A DNA stretch of 64,000 nt from the NCBI GenBank assembly GCA_017608235.1, contig JAFCGI010000004.1, positions 1 through 64,000 of the forward strand, in the 5' to 3' direction. The notes beneath the pieces were generated by a model, which saw nothing but the letters and a program-made list of their open reading frames with translations, made no database searches and had not been told where the DNA came from. Both the position numbers and the translations under genes were made by a program. How positions within the stretch are numbered: the stretch's first letter is position 1; every line of letters begins with the position of its first letter. Below are positions 8,487 through 17,408 of this stretch, piece after piece. The DNA is from Candidatus Pacearchaeota archaeon (GTDB lineage Archaea > Nanobdellota > Nanobdellia > UBA10117 > JAFCGI01).

Positions 8487-9536
8487 ATGAATTATGATTG
8501 TTTAGTGTCCGCAATAATTACTGAAACAAAAGATATTAAAAAATATATAGAGCTTTTCAAACTTCTGAAAAAATTAGGAGATTCTGAACAAAATCATCCA
8601 GATTTTTATGAAAAAATAGAAAAAAACAACTTAGAAGACTATCTGAATATCCATGGGTTTGAAGTAAGCTATAAGCAATTAGACCTACAAAACATAATTA
8701 GAGTAAATAACAGATTTTTTAGAGATATGGATAAAACCAATAGCAAACACACCAATAACTTACATTGGAATTCTTACTTACTTCCTTTTTTAAAAAAGAG
8801 GCAAGCAATACAATTATTTTATGAAGATTTAACTAAAAGAAATAAAGAAGATATCAGTAAATTATTAAATCTTACATTAGATTTTAAAAGAGTTAATTTT
8901 CATTCAGAATTTGATATAGCGATACAGGCTTTATTTGATTTTTCTATGACCTTAATGGAAGAAAACTATTTTGAAGATAATCTAGGATTGAGAGATATTG
9001 ATAATTGGATGGATTATATGAGAAAGAAATTTGTTGCTGAAAATGGTGATAGAAAAAAATATGATAAAGAAGGTATATATGAATGGGTAACAGACAATAC
9101 TCTTCCATATACAATTGATGTTTCAATAGGACTTGATTGTGGTTTAGTATTAGACATAGATCATCTTAAATCTAGTTTCAGTAAGGCAGATGTAATCCAA
9201 TTTTCTGATGAACCTGAGCCAAGATCTATACTACAAGATACTCCAGAAAAATATATGCCTCAAGATTCAATATACACATCAAGATTAAGAAAACAATTAA
9301 CAGGTTTACATGTAAGCCATAATTCTCATCAACCAATCACTAATATTAATTCTATATATTTAAACATTTTTAGACATTTAATTAGCGGAACAACAATACA
9401 GCACATTGTATATGAAATTCATTACTCAAAACATAGATTTAATAATAACATAGAAAATTGGGCATACAGCATAGTAAGAAGCAAAGAATATATAGAAAAT
9501 AATTTGCTAAGCGATCTAGATCTTACCTTTAAGTAA
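8487..9536 (+). CDS. Hypothetical protein upstream of the NrdD-like regulator
   Basis: A 349-residue soluble protein that I do not recognise. It has an aromatic, helix-rich composition, an LHWNSYLLPFLKKRQA segment near residue 91, and a polar C-terminal part (SKHRFNNNIENWAY). No P-loop, metal cluster or membrane segment is seen. A TATA box (actttataaa, from about 8455) lies about 30 nt before the ATG, so the message is probably leaderless. It ends 31 nt before the ATG of the NrdD-like/HTH gene, and the two may be functionally linked. Confidence 0.7.
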   Translation: MNYDCLVSAIITETKDIKKYIELFKLLKKLGDSEQNHPDFYEKIEKNNLEDYLNIHGFEVSYKQLDLQNIIRVNNRFFRDMDKTNSKHTNNLHWNSYLLPFLKKRQAIQLFYEDLTKRNKEDISKLLNLTLDFKRVNFHSEFDIAIQALFDFSMTLMEENYFEDNLGLRDIDNWMDYMRKKFVAENGDRKKYDKEGIYEWVTDNTLPYTIDVSIGLDCGLVLDIDHLKSSFSKADVIQFSDEPEPRSILQDTPEKYMPQDSIYTSRLRKQLTGLHVSHNSHQPITNINSIYLNIFRHLISGTTIQHIVYEIHYSKHRFNNNIENWAYSIVRSKEYIENNLLSDLDLTFK

Positions 9537-9567
9537 TTTGAAAACCTTTTTAATTATTCGTTTTCTG

Positions 9568-11445
9568 ATGGCACCTATGACAAATTATGATATGCCACTT
9601 AATGATATTGTCAAAAAAATTAAAGCTCTTGACAATAAAACAAAATTAGAGATTCTTATGTTGCTAATAAAAGAAGGATCCAAGTCTATAACAGATATAT
9701 CTAAGGAACTTAGAATAAATTTCTCAACCGCACATAAATATCTAGAACAATTAGAAAATGCAGACATAGTAAAATCAAAACAAGTAGTAAAAGATAGAGT
9801 TAAGAGAGTATTTTTTGTGAAAGATTTTTCAATTGATCTTTCTCCAAGAAGCATAAACGATTTTAACCAGTCAAAACCAAAGCAAGAAACAGGCTTTAAT
9901 ATAATCACAGAATCTGGAAAACTAGAGTTTTTTGATACTAAAAAATTCTCAAAGACTTATGTTGAAAAAGGTATTCCATCTGATATAATCGAAGACGGCT
10001 TAGAATATATAGATAAGCGCGCATATGATGGAATTACAATTCTAGAATTAAAAGAATTGTTTAGTGATTTTATTGCAAATAGAATCACAATACTAAAAGA
10101 TGCTGTTAGAACAATCTCAGAAGGACTGATTCAAGAAAAAACATACTCAAAGATCCTTCTATTATATCATAATAATTATCTAGAAAGTCATATGAATGGA
10201 GATTTATTTATAACAAATCTTTCCAAACCAAAACTTCTAAATTTTATGCATGATCTTAGAGGTATCTCAATTCATGGAATCAATGGATCCACAGCAAAAA
10301 ATATTTCAGAATATTTAAACCAAGTAGAACAAGTAATAAATTCAACTTCAAAAATATCTTATTCTACACAAGCTTTTGATTCTTTTAACTATTTTGTTGC
10401 CCCTATTGCTAGCAAAAATACAACTCAGGATATCAAAAAGGCACTAAATACTTTTATTAAAAATCTAGAAAAAACAAATACAACATTCTATATAGGATTA
10501 GATTTAGGAATTCCAAAATTCTTTAATGAAATCACCCCAATCTATGAAGAGGAATATATTAAAGAAAAAGGAACAGTTAAAAAATATGAAGACTATCAGA
10601 TAGATAGTATAGCCTTAACTAAGCTTTTCTTAGATATATTGAATAAAGAAAAACCTCAAAACATTACCCCAGTATTTAAAGTATGGGATAAAAAATTTGA
10701 TAGTAGTATATTGCCTAGTAAAAATTATTTTATTGCAAACATGCTTCCTGACTGGCAAACAAAAAATGCTAGTTATGTAGGTAACTTAAATAGATTTGAT
10801 TATCTATGGAAACGTTGGATGAGAACAGTAAGAGTAGGTGAAGTACAAAACATTGTTTTGAATCTGCCAAGACTTACAGCAAAAGCTAAAAATGAGAAAA
10901 ATTTCTTTGAATTATTAGACAAAAAACTAGATTATATTTTAGACTGTCATTTTGATATAGCTGAATTTGCTATAGGCAGCTTCATGCGAAAAAACGAAAC
11001 TAATTTTGAATCCATCCAAAATAGAAAATGGAGTTATGCACAAATAGATGACAGTACATATTCTATATCTATACTAGGACTAAATGAATGTATTAAAATA
11101 CTAACAGATAATAAAATGCAAGAAGATATTGGTTTTGCTGAAAAAATATTAAAGTTCTGTAATAACAAAATAAAAACTTTTTCTGATGCAGCAATAAGAA
11201 TAGTACTCAAAGAAGAACAAAACCCATTGATTGCTAGAAGATTCTATACAATCGACTCAGACAAAAAAATAAATGTTAAATCATATACCTCTGGAATTTT
11301 ATGTGATGATATGGCAGCCTCTGCTAGTCTACATAAATACCTAAATGGAGGCCATTGCATATATTCTAAAAAACTAAATTTAAAAGAATTATTTAAGACT
11401 AATTTCGGATTAGCTTATATTGGGCAAAATAGTAGCATTAGCTAG
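9568..11445 (+). CDS. ArsR-type HTH - ATP-cone - degenerate anaerobic ribonucleotide reductase (NrdD-like) fusion
   Basis: A 625-residue protein. Residues about 10-85 form a winged helix of ArsR type (KLEILMLLIKEG, DISKELRINFSTAHKYLEQLENADIVKS). Residues about 105-195 look like an ATP-cone (ITESGKLEFFDTKKFSKTY...ELFSDFI). The rest resembles the NrdD barrel: VLNLPRLTAKAKNEKNFFELLDKKL matches the INLPR segment. The cysteine normally preceding that strand is missing (YVGNLNRFDYLWKRWM instead), and the C-terminus lacks the RVxGY glycyl-radical motif. It is therefore probably not a reductase but a nucleotide-sensing transcription factor. The ATG at 9568 is chosen over the upstream TTG at 9538. Confidence 0.75.
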   Translation: MAPMTNYDMPLNDIVKKIKALDNKTKLEILMLLIKEGSKSITDISKELRINFSTAHKYLEQLENADIVKSKQVVKDRVKRVFFVKDFSIDLSPRSINDFNQSKPKQETGFNIITESGKLEFFDTKKFSKTYVEKGIPSDIIEDGLEYIDKRAYDGITILELKELFSDFIANRITILKDAVRTISEGLIQEKTYSKILLLYHNNYLESHMNGDLFITNLSKPKLLNFMHDLRGISIHGINGSTAKNISEYLNQVEQVINSTSKISYSTQAFDSFNYFVAPIASKNTTQDIKKALNTFIKNLEKTNTTFYIGLDLGIPKFFNEITPIYEEEYIKEKGTVKKYEDYQIDSIALTKLFLDILNKEKPQNITPVFKVWDKKFDSSILPSKNYFIANMLPDWQTKNASYVGNLNRFDYLWKRWMRTVRVGEVQNIVLNLPRLTAKAKNEKNFFELLDKKLDYILDCHFDIAEFAIGSFMRKNETNFESIQNRKWSYAQIDDSTYSISILGLNECIKILTDNKMQEDIGFAEKILKFCNNKIKTFSDAAIRIVLKEEQNPLIARRFYTIDSDKKINVKSYTSGILCDDMAASASLHKYLNGGHCIYSKKLNLKELFKTNFGLAYIGQNSSIS

Positions 11446-11495
11446 TAGTAAACTTTATATACTTTAGCATAAGCGAATTTAATATCATAATTAAA

Positions 11496-12821
11496 ATGGA
11501 AGAAACTGATCAAAATAGAGAAGATCCTAGAATAGAAATAACTAAGACACTAATTACATTACTTAATAAAATAGAGGAAGGCTCTGCTCATGAAAATATC
11601 ATAAGATTCCTAAAAGATACAGAAACTAAAGTAGATCCTGAGATTCTTAGAAGTGCAGTTACTGATGCTATTGAAGTTTACTATAGCGAAAAAGGCTGGA
11701 AACCAATAGAATCTGCAATTCCAAGTCTTGAAAGTTGCATACATTTATATCTTAAAAAAGGAACTGATGAAAAATGTGAAGAAAAATGGGTTAAGGCAGC
11801 CTGGAATTCTGAATCTTGTGAAGCTGTAAGAAGCAACATAGAATATTATAACCAATTAATATTCTTAGGATTTGAAGATTTTCAACCATTAGAAGAAACA
11901 AAACAACCTAATTCTTTCCTAATAGAAATGGCATATGCTGGAGAAGATTATGATCATCTAGCTCTAATTTATCATAAAAATTCAGAATACTTGGATGTCA
12001 TTTTAGATTCATTATTAATATTTTTAGGAATTAATCCAAACGAAACTGACGAAAAATATAACAATATAAAACCACAAAATAGTCTTTTAGATACAATCCA
12101 AACTAAAGAATATCATCCAAAAATAGAGTATTTTGAGGGTGCCGCACAAAAATATTTAAAATTCATACTAGAGCATTGCCTCTATTATATTGAGACAATT
12201 GATACTTTTTCTGACTTAGATGAGCACGAAAAAGAAGAACTTAGGAAAATTGAATCAAAAGTATTAGCATATAAAGCTAATTTAGAACAAATTTGTGGAT
12301 TAAATACACCAGTTACTATCGCTAATTTTGATTCTAATATAAAAAACAAAGTATTAGAATACAAAATATCTGCTAAAGGTGGTGTATTTACTAAAGCAAA
12401 AAAAGAATTTAAACCAATTAGAACCAGAATCTTAGATCAACCATATCATCCAAATCTTATATTTGGTCCATTACCTTTTGTTTGGGGATGCATACATCAG
12501 GATGTAGATGATAGAAATCTTAGCCCAGAAAGGAAGAGCTATCTAAGGTCACAACTAAGAAAACATATATCTGAACAGCATAAAGAACCAACATCAAATA
12601 AACATATTTATTGTTTACTTAGCTCTCCTGATGAAGTATGTGATTTAGAAGCTATTTTTAATATAGGAGTTATCTATAAACAATTACAAAGCCACAGATT
12701 CATAAAAAGGAGATATGGTAATATATTCAAAATAAAAAGTATATCTGACATACATCAAAAAGATCCAAACAAACCATTTCTTAATAGATATAGATTTTTC
12801 TCAAGTAAAAAAAATCAATAG
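11496..12821 (+). CDS. Hypothetical protein downstream of the NrdD-like regulator
   Basis: A 441-residue soluble protein with no recognised domain. The N-terminal two thirds are helix-rich and acidic. The C-terminal third is basic with conserved-looking aromatic stretches (YHPNLIFGPLPFVWGCIHQD, HRFIKRRYGNIFKIK). A TATA box (ctttatatactt, about 11451-11462) lies 34-45 nt before the ATG, giving it its own promoter. Proximity to the NrdD-like regulator and the same promoter style suggest a shared regulon, but this is inference. Confidence 0.7.
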   Translation: MEETDQNREDPRIEITKTLITLLNKIEEGSAHENIIRFLKDTETKVDPEILRSAVTDAIEVYYSEKGWKPIESAIPSLESCIHLYLKKGTDEKCEEKWVKAAWNSESCEAVRSNIEYYNQLIFLGFEDFQPLEETKQPNSFLIEMAYAGEDYDHLALIYHKNSEYLDVILDSLLIFLGINPNETDEKYNNIKPQNSLLDTIQTKEYHPKIEYFEGAAQKYLKFILEHCLYYIETIDTFSDLDEHEKEELRKIESKVLAYKANLEQICGLNTPVTIANFDSNIKNKVLEYKISAKGGVFTKAKKEFKPIRTRILDQPYHPNLIFGPLPFVWGCIHQDVDDRNLSPERKSYLRSQLRKHISEQHKEPTSNKHIYCLLSSPDEVCDLEAIFNIGVIYKQLQSHRFIKRRYGNIFKIKSISDIHQKDPNKPFLNRYRFFSSKKNQ

Positions 12822-12862
12822 ATTGCGATATAGCTAACGCTATATAAAATATGTTATAATAA

Positions 12863-13012
12863 TCAAAGTAGTAGCCCACACTTAGAACAGAAAATCTCAC
12901 CTGTTCTATCTTTCTTTAGCTTACCTCTGCAATCAGGGCATTCGGTAGGTAAGGAAACCAACAACTCATTAATTCCTAAATTACCAAGACTTAATTTATT
13001 TAAAGTTTCCAA
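12863..13012 (-). CDS. TFB-like zinc-ribbon miniprotein (TTG start)
   Basis: A 49-residue ORF. A perfect GGAGGTG ribosome binding site lies 7 nt before a TTG start codon. The protein has an 18-residue amphipathic lead, then CPDCRGKLKKDRTGEIFCSKCGLLL. This CPxC...CxxCG layout is that of the N-terminal zinc ribbon of archaeal transcription factor B, here without the cyclin folds. It sits alone between the 441-residue gene and RLI. It could bind RNA polymerase or nucleic acid, or be a relic of a larger zinc-ribbon protein. The strong RBS and intact cysteines favour a real gene. Confidence 0.7.
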   Translation of the reverse strand: METLNKLSLGNLGINELLVSLPTECPDCRGKLKKDRTGEIFCSKCGLLL

Positions 13013-13143
13013 ACTATACACCTCCACTAATTATAGATCAGGTGATATATAAATATCTTTCTTCGTGATATGTAATATCTAAAAATATGATATATCACAA
13101 AACATATCACAAAACTTCAAAAAAGCAACAAGAAATTATAATT

Positions 13144-14913
13144 CTAAAAATCATAGAAATTTCCTCTCTGTCGTTGTTCTTTATCTTTCTGAGAGTCTGG
13201 TTTATTAACTCTAGGCCTAAAAGTTTCAGGATCTTTTCTAAGAGTCATATCTAATTCTCTTAGAAATAAATTCATTCCATCTTTTACAGATTTTATTTTT
13301 GAAGCGTTTCCTCTAACACTTGGTTCTCCTTCAAATACCAAGATCCTATCAGAAACATAATTAATAAACAAAAGATCATGATCAATTATTATACAACTCA
13401 CATCCTTACTCTTGATCACTTTCTGAATAACTCTTGACACATGAAGCCTCTGCTCAACATCTAAGTATGTGGAAGGCTCATCAAAAAGATAAATATCTGC
13501 TTCTCTAAGTAAACAAACTGCTATAGCAACTCTTTGCAACTCTCCACCAGACAACTCTGTAATTTTTTTATCAAGCAACCCAGTTAATTCTAAAGGAATT
13601 AGTATATCAAGATTATATTTTTGAGATAGAGCATCTTTATTTACAGAAAGCAATGCCTCACTAACAGTATTATCTTGCTCCGCTTTAATATATTGTGGCT
13701 TATATGAAATTCTATGTTTTCCAATAGTTCCAGAATCTGGTTTAATTACGCCAGCAAGTATATTCATGAATGTAGTCTTACCAATAGCATTAGCACCGAT
13801 AATCCCTACCAACTCTTTGTTATAAATCTCAGAAGGTTCTACTTCTAATAAAAACTTACCAAGCTTCTTAGTTAACTTCGGCCAGTTAGCAAACACAACT
13901 CTCTGTTTAATATTCTCTCTAGCACTAATATCAAACTTAATTGCTTCATCTCTAAATCTAATATTCTCATCTCTCAAATATCCTGCCAAATAAGTATTAA
14001 TACCATTCTTAGAACTCATAGGATGTGACACTACTCCATAACTAGATGCTTTTCCAAATAAAATATGTACTGCATCCGCAATAAAATCTAAAATAATAAG
14101 GTCATGTTCAACAACAATAACTGCTTTCTCTTTAGCAAGTTCTCTGATAATTTTTGCAACTCTTACCCTTTCTTTAATATCTAAATAAGAAGCAGGTTCA
14201 TCAAAGAAGTAAAGATCTGCTGGCTTTAATATAGCAGTTGCAATTGCAGTTCTTTGTAGCTCTCCACCAGACAGAGTACTTATTTTCTGATCTAAAATTT
14301 TAGAGATATTTAATTTCTCTGCCATATCTTTAATTTCTGCTATCTTTCTACCAGACACTTTTTTAATAAGTTCTTTAACAGTTCCTTTAAACCGTTCTGG
14401 AATATCATCTATGTATTGGGGTTTATGTGAAACAACTATATCTTTAGAAAATAAATTTTCAAAATAACTTTGAAGTTCTGTACCTTTCATAAAAGATATG
14501 ATATCTTTTTCTGATACTTCTTTTTCAAGTTCACCAAGATTTGGTTTTTTTAATCCAGCTAACAAATCCAAGGCAGTTGTCTTGCCTATCCCATTTGCTC
14601 CAACTATTCCTACTACTTTTGATTCTTGGGGAATTGGTAATCTAAATAATTCAAAGGCATTCTTTCCATATCTAAAGATAGGTGCTTCCTTAAGTTCTTC
14701 TGGAAGATTTATGATAGAGACTGCTTTGAAAGGACATATTTTAGGACAGATTCCACAACCAGTACAGAGAGTTTCATCTATTAATGCTTTATGATCTTCT
14801 CCTACAACAATACATTCCTGCCCCATTTTATTAACAGGACACTTCTTTAGACAAAGTTCTCCGCATCTTTTTGGAAAACATTTGTCTTTTTTTACAATTG
14901 CTATTCTAGTCAT
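13144..14913 (-). CDS. ABCE1/RLI ribosome-recycling ATPase
   Basis: A 589-residue protein with the full ABCE1 layout. The N-terminal Fe-S domain has eight cysteines (CFPKRCGELCLKKCP; CTGCGICPKICPFK). ABC domain 1 has P-loop GANGIGKTT, signature LSGGELQR and Walker B FFDEPASYLD. ABC domain 2 has GANAIGKTT, LSGGELQR and FDEPSTYLD. It splits post-termination ribosomes together with aRF1/Pelota. The ATG at 14913 (MTRIAIVKKDKC) is chosen over the in-frame GTG at 14934 because a TATA-like catttaaaaaa sits about 26 nt upstream, giving a leaderless message. Confidence 0.97.
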   Translation of the reverse strand: MTRIAIVKKDKCFPKRCGELCLKKCPVNKMGQECIVVGEDHKALIDETLCTGCGICPKICPFKAVSIINLPEELKEAPIFRYGKNAFELFRLPIPQESKVVGIVGANGIGKTTALDLLAGLKKPNLGELEKEVSEKDIISFMKGTELQSYFENLFSKDIVVSHKPQYIDDIPERFKGTVKELIKKVSGRKIAEIKDMAEKLNISKILDQKISTLSGGELQRTAIATAILKPADLYFFDEPASYLDIKERVRVAKIIRELAKEKAVIVVEHDLIILDFIADAVHILFGKASSYGVVSHPMSSKNGINTYLAGYLRDENIRFRDEAIKFDISARENIKQRVVFANWPKLTKKLGKFLLEVEPSEIYNKELVGIIGANAIGKTTFMNILAGVIKPDSGTIGKHRISYKPQYIKAEQDNTVSEALLSVNKDALSQKYNLDILIPLELTGLLDKKITELSGGELQRVAIAVCLLREADIYLFDEPSTYLDVEQRLHVSRVIQKVIKSKDVSCIIIDHDLLFINYVSDRILVFEGEPSVRGNASKIKSVKDGMNLFLRELDMTLRKDPETFRPRVNKPDSQKDKEQRQRGNFYDF

Positions 14914-14980
14914 AAATACTATTAAGCAACTCACTTTTTTAAATGCTTAGTTTTATAAATCCTAAATTAACTGATAGATT

Positions 14981-16177
14981 ATGATAATTGGTATAGTTGG
15001 AAAACCTAGCGCTGGAAAAAGTACTTTTTTCAAGGCCGCAACAATGGCAGAAGTAGCAATAGCTAACTTCCCTTTCACAACCATAAAAGCAAATGAAGGA
15101 ATTGGTTTTGTTAGAACAGATTGTGTTGAAAAATTCTTTAAAGTAAAATGTAATCCTAGACAAGGTGAATGTATACAAGGAAACAGGTTTATTCCTGTTA
15201 AGCTAATAGATGTGGCTGGATTAGTTCCTGGTGCACATGAAGGAAAAGGTATGGGAAATCAATTTTTAGATGATTTAAGACAAGCAGATGTTTTAATTCA
15301 TATAGTGGATGCTTCTGGAAGTATTAATGAAAAAGGTGAACCAGTCCAACAAGGAAGTTATGATCCCCTAAATGATGTTAGATTTCTAGAAGATGAACTC
15401 AATTATTGGTTTTCAGGGATGATGAAAAAAGTCTGGCAAAAATTTTCCAAGCAGGCAATATCAGAAGGCAAAGACTTTGCAATATCTATCGCAAATCAGT
15501 TTTCAGGATTAAATATTAATCTTGAGACAGTAAAGAAAACCCTATCAGAAACTAATCTTACTGGAAAAAGACTTGACGAATGGACTGAACAAGAGCTTTT
15601 TCAATTTGCTAGCAAACTTAGAGAAAAAGGCAAACCAATTATTATAGCAGCAAACAAACTAGATCTTCCTACTGCTAGAGAAAATATTGAAAGACTTAAA
15701 GAACAATTTCCAAATTACAAGATAATTCCTTGCTCTGCTGAATCAGAACTAGCCTTAAAAGAAGCTGCTAAGAAAAATCTAATAAACTATATCCCTGGAG
15801 ATCCTAACTTCACAATAGAAAATCAAGAAAAACTTGATGAAAAACAAACTAAAGCACTGGAATTCATTAAGAAATTATTAAATGACTGGAAATCCACTGG
15901 TGTACAAACTTGTTTGGATACTGCTGTGTTTGATATTCTAAATTATATAGTGATTTTTCCAGGAGGAGTTAATAAACTTTCAGATTCAGAAGGTCGTGTG
16001 TTACCAGATGCTTTCCTGCTTCCTCCAAAATCCACAGCATTAGATTTTGCATATAAACTCCATTCAGACTTTGGAGATAATTTCATAAGGGCCATAGATG
16101 TTAAGACAAAGAAAACTATAGGCAAAGACCATGTTTTAAAAAATGGAGATGTTATAGAAATAATATCTAAAAGCTAG
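14981..16177 (+). CDS. YchF/OLA1-related GTP-binding protein with TGS domain
   Basis: A 398-residue P-loop NTPase of the OBG/YchF group: G1 GKPSAGKST, G3 DVAG, G4 ANKLD near residue 225, and a C-terminal TGS domain (about 320-396, LPPKSTALDFAYKLHSDFG). It divides from RLI with only 67 nt between start codons, so the two probably share a divergent promoter region. Relatives bind ribosomes or translation factors and respond to stress. Nucleotide preference (ATP or GTP) cannot be settled here, although the NKxD motif favours GTP. Confidence 0.92.
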   Translation: MIIGIVGKPSAGKSTFFKAATMAEVAIANFPFTTIKANEGIGFVRTDCVEKFFKVKCNPRQGECIQGNRFIPVKLIDVAGLVPGAHEGKGMGNQFLDDLRQADVLIHIVDASGSINEKGEPVQQGSYDPLNDVRFLEDELNYWFSGMMKKVWQKFSKQAISEGKDFAISIANQFSGLNINLETVKKTLSETNLTGKRLDEWTEQELFQFASKLREKGKPIIIAANKLDLPTARENIERLKEQFPNYKIIPCSAESELALKEAAKKNLINYIPGDPNFTIENQEKLDEKQTKALEFIKKLLNDWKSTGVQTCLDTAVFDILNYIVIFPGGVNKLSDSEGRVLPDAFLLPPKSTALDFAYKLHSDFGDNFIRAIDVKTKKTIGKDHVLKNGDVIEIISKS

Positions 16178-16281
16178 CTTACAATCTTAAATTATCACAA
16201 ATAAGGTTAAATCTCTTGATAGTTCACTCTGCTTTTAAAATATTAAGTGAAAAATAATTCAAAAAAAGAACTCTTACTCAC

Positions 16282-16638
16282 TTACTCTTCTTTACTTTCT
16301 TCTTCAGTAGCTTCTTCAGCAGGTGCTTCTTCTCCAGCCTCTTCAGATGATTCCTCTTCAGCTGTTTCTTCAACACTAGCTTCTTCAACTTCTGCTGCTT
16401 CTTCAACTTCATTAGTTTCTTCAGCAGAAGCTTCTCCAGCTTCTTCAGTACTTAATTCAACGTTTACTGCTTTAGGTCCTTTATCGCCCTCTTCTACATC
16501 AAAAGTAACTGAGTCATTTTCTCTTATACTTACGCCTTCTTTAAGGCCTGTTTGATGTACAAAGTATTCTTTTCCGTCTTCGGCTATAATAAACCCAAAA
16601 CCTTTCATATCATTGAAAAATTTTACTTTTCCTTTCAT
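16282..16638 (-). CDS. Cold-shock domain protein with long acidic tail
   Basis: A 118-residue protein. Residues 1-66 are a complete CspA-type cold-shock domain with RNP1 (KGFGFI) and RNP2 (EYFVHQ), a fold that binds single-stranded nucleic acid. Residues 67-118 are almost wholly Glu, Ala, Ser and Thr. Classic CspA proteins are about 67 residues. The strongly acidic tail may block non-specific RNA binding or bind partners. CSD proteins are patchily distributed in archaea, so transfer from bacteria is possible. Confidence 0.9.
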   Translation of the reverse strand: MKGKVKFFNDMKGFGFIIAEDGKEYFVHQTGLKEGVSIRENDSVTFDVEEGDKGPKAVNVELSTEEAGEASAEETNEVEEAAEVEEASVEETAEEESSEEAGEEAPAEEATEEESKEE

Positions 16639-16761
16639 TTTATATTACCTTTTGGTATAATTTTGCACTCAAGGCCCCTTTAAAAAGTTTACTCTTTGTA
16701 TTTTTTAGTAAAAGCTAAGATATAGTAAGATTTTTAAAGCAGTCTATCTTGATTTCTATTA

Positions 16762-16953
16762 ATGGGTAGAATCAGAACCGCATTTGTCAAAAGAATTGCA
16801 GAAAAACTTATGATTATTCATAAAGATAAATTTACTACAAACTTTGATGAGAATAAGCAAAAAGTAGCAGAAAAAACAGATGTAAGCACAAAAAAATTAA
16901 GAAATCTGATTGCTGGATATATAACAAAGAAAGTAAAAATTAGTGAAGATTAA
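16762..16953 (+). CDS. rps17e: Ribosomal protein S17e
   Basis: A 63-residue basic protein beginning [16 protein letters not shown] and containing the S17e core ([26 protein letters not shown]). The length is typical for archaeal S17e. It is a component of the small ribosomal subunit found only in archaea and eukaryotes. It lies 56 nt upstream of the Alba gene. Confidence 0.95.
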   Translation: MGRIRTAFVKRIAEKLMIIHKDKFTTNFDENKQKVAEKTDVSTKKLRNLIAGYITKKVKISED

Positions 16954-17009
16954 TAGGTAAATTATAATCTCAGTTTTTCCTGAGAACAACGACCTTGGAG
17001 GTACGAGAA

Positions 17010-17294
17010 ATGGCAGAAGATTACACAATATATGTTGGTGGAAAACCATTCATGAATTATGTAACAGCAGTTGTTATGCAATTTACAACACAAGGTGCTG
17101 ATGAAGTTATTATACGAAGTAGAGGTAAGTTCATTAGTAGGGCAGTTGATGTTGCAGAAGTTGTAAAAAGCAGATTTATGAAAGGTCAGATCGGCATCAA
17201 AGACATAAAAATAGGATCAGAAGAATTTGAAAACAAAGAAGGTAAACAAGTTAGAGTATCTACTTTAGATATTTCATTAAACAAGATCGAATAA
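17010..17294 (+). CDS. albA: Alba DNA/RNA-binding protein
   Basis: A 94-residue protein with the Alba fold: YVGGKPFMNYVTAVVMQF, EVIIRSRGKFISRAVDVAEVVKSRF, then a beta hairpin ending LDISLNKIE. Alba coats archaeal chromosomes and also binds RNA. The ATG at 17010 is chosen because GGAGGT lies about 8 nt before it; the upstream TTG at 16995 would place the RBS inside the coding region. The lysine at K13 (GGKPF) corresponds to the position acetylated in Sulfolobus Alba, but modification here is unknown. Confidence 0.95.
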   Translation: MAEDYTIYVGGKPFMNYVTAVVMQFTTQGADEVIIRSRGKFISRAVDVAEVVKSRFMKGQIGIKDIKIGSEEFENKEGKQVRVSTLDISLNKIE

Positions 17295-17320
17295 ACCCCT
17301 TCTTTTTCTTTATTTTATTA
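17295..17320 (+). terminator. Poly-T termination region after Alba
   Basis: Directly after the Alba stop codon the plus strand runs ccccttctttttctttatttta. Archaeal RNA polymerase terminates on T-rich tracts with little need for a hairpin, and none is seen here. Confidence 0.5.
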
Positions 17321-17408
17321 TATAGTTTTTAGAAAGCAAATATAAACTATCTACAATATTACTACCTATAATAAGCAAAACAAGTAAGAGATAATAGGAG
17401 CTAACTAG

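Noticed and set aside
16247-16555. 102-codon plus-strand Ser/Ala-rich ORF
   Set aside because: Antisense of the Glu/Ala-rich tail of the cold-shock protein.
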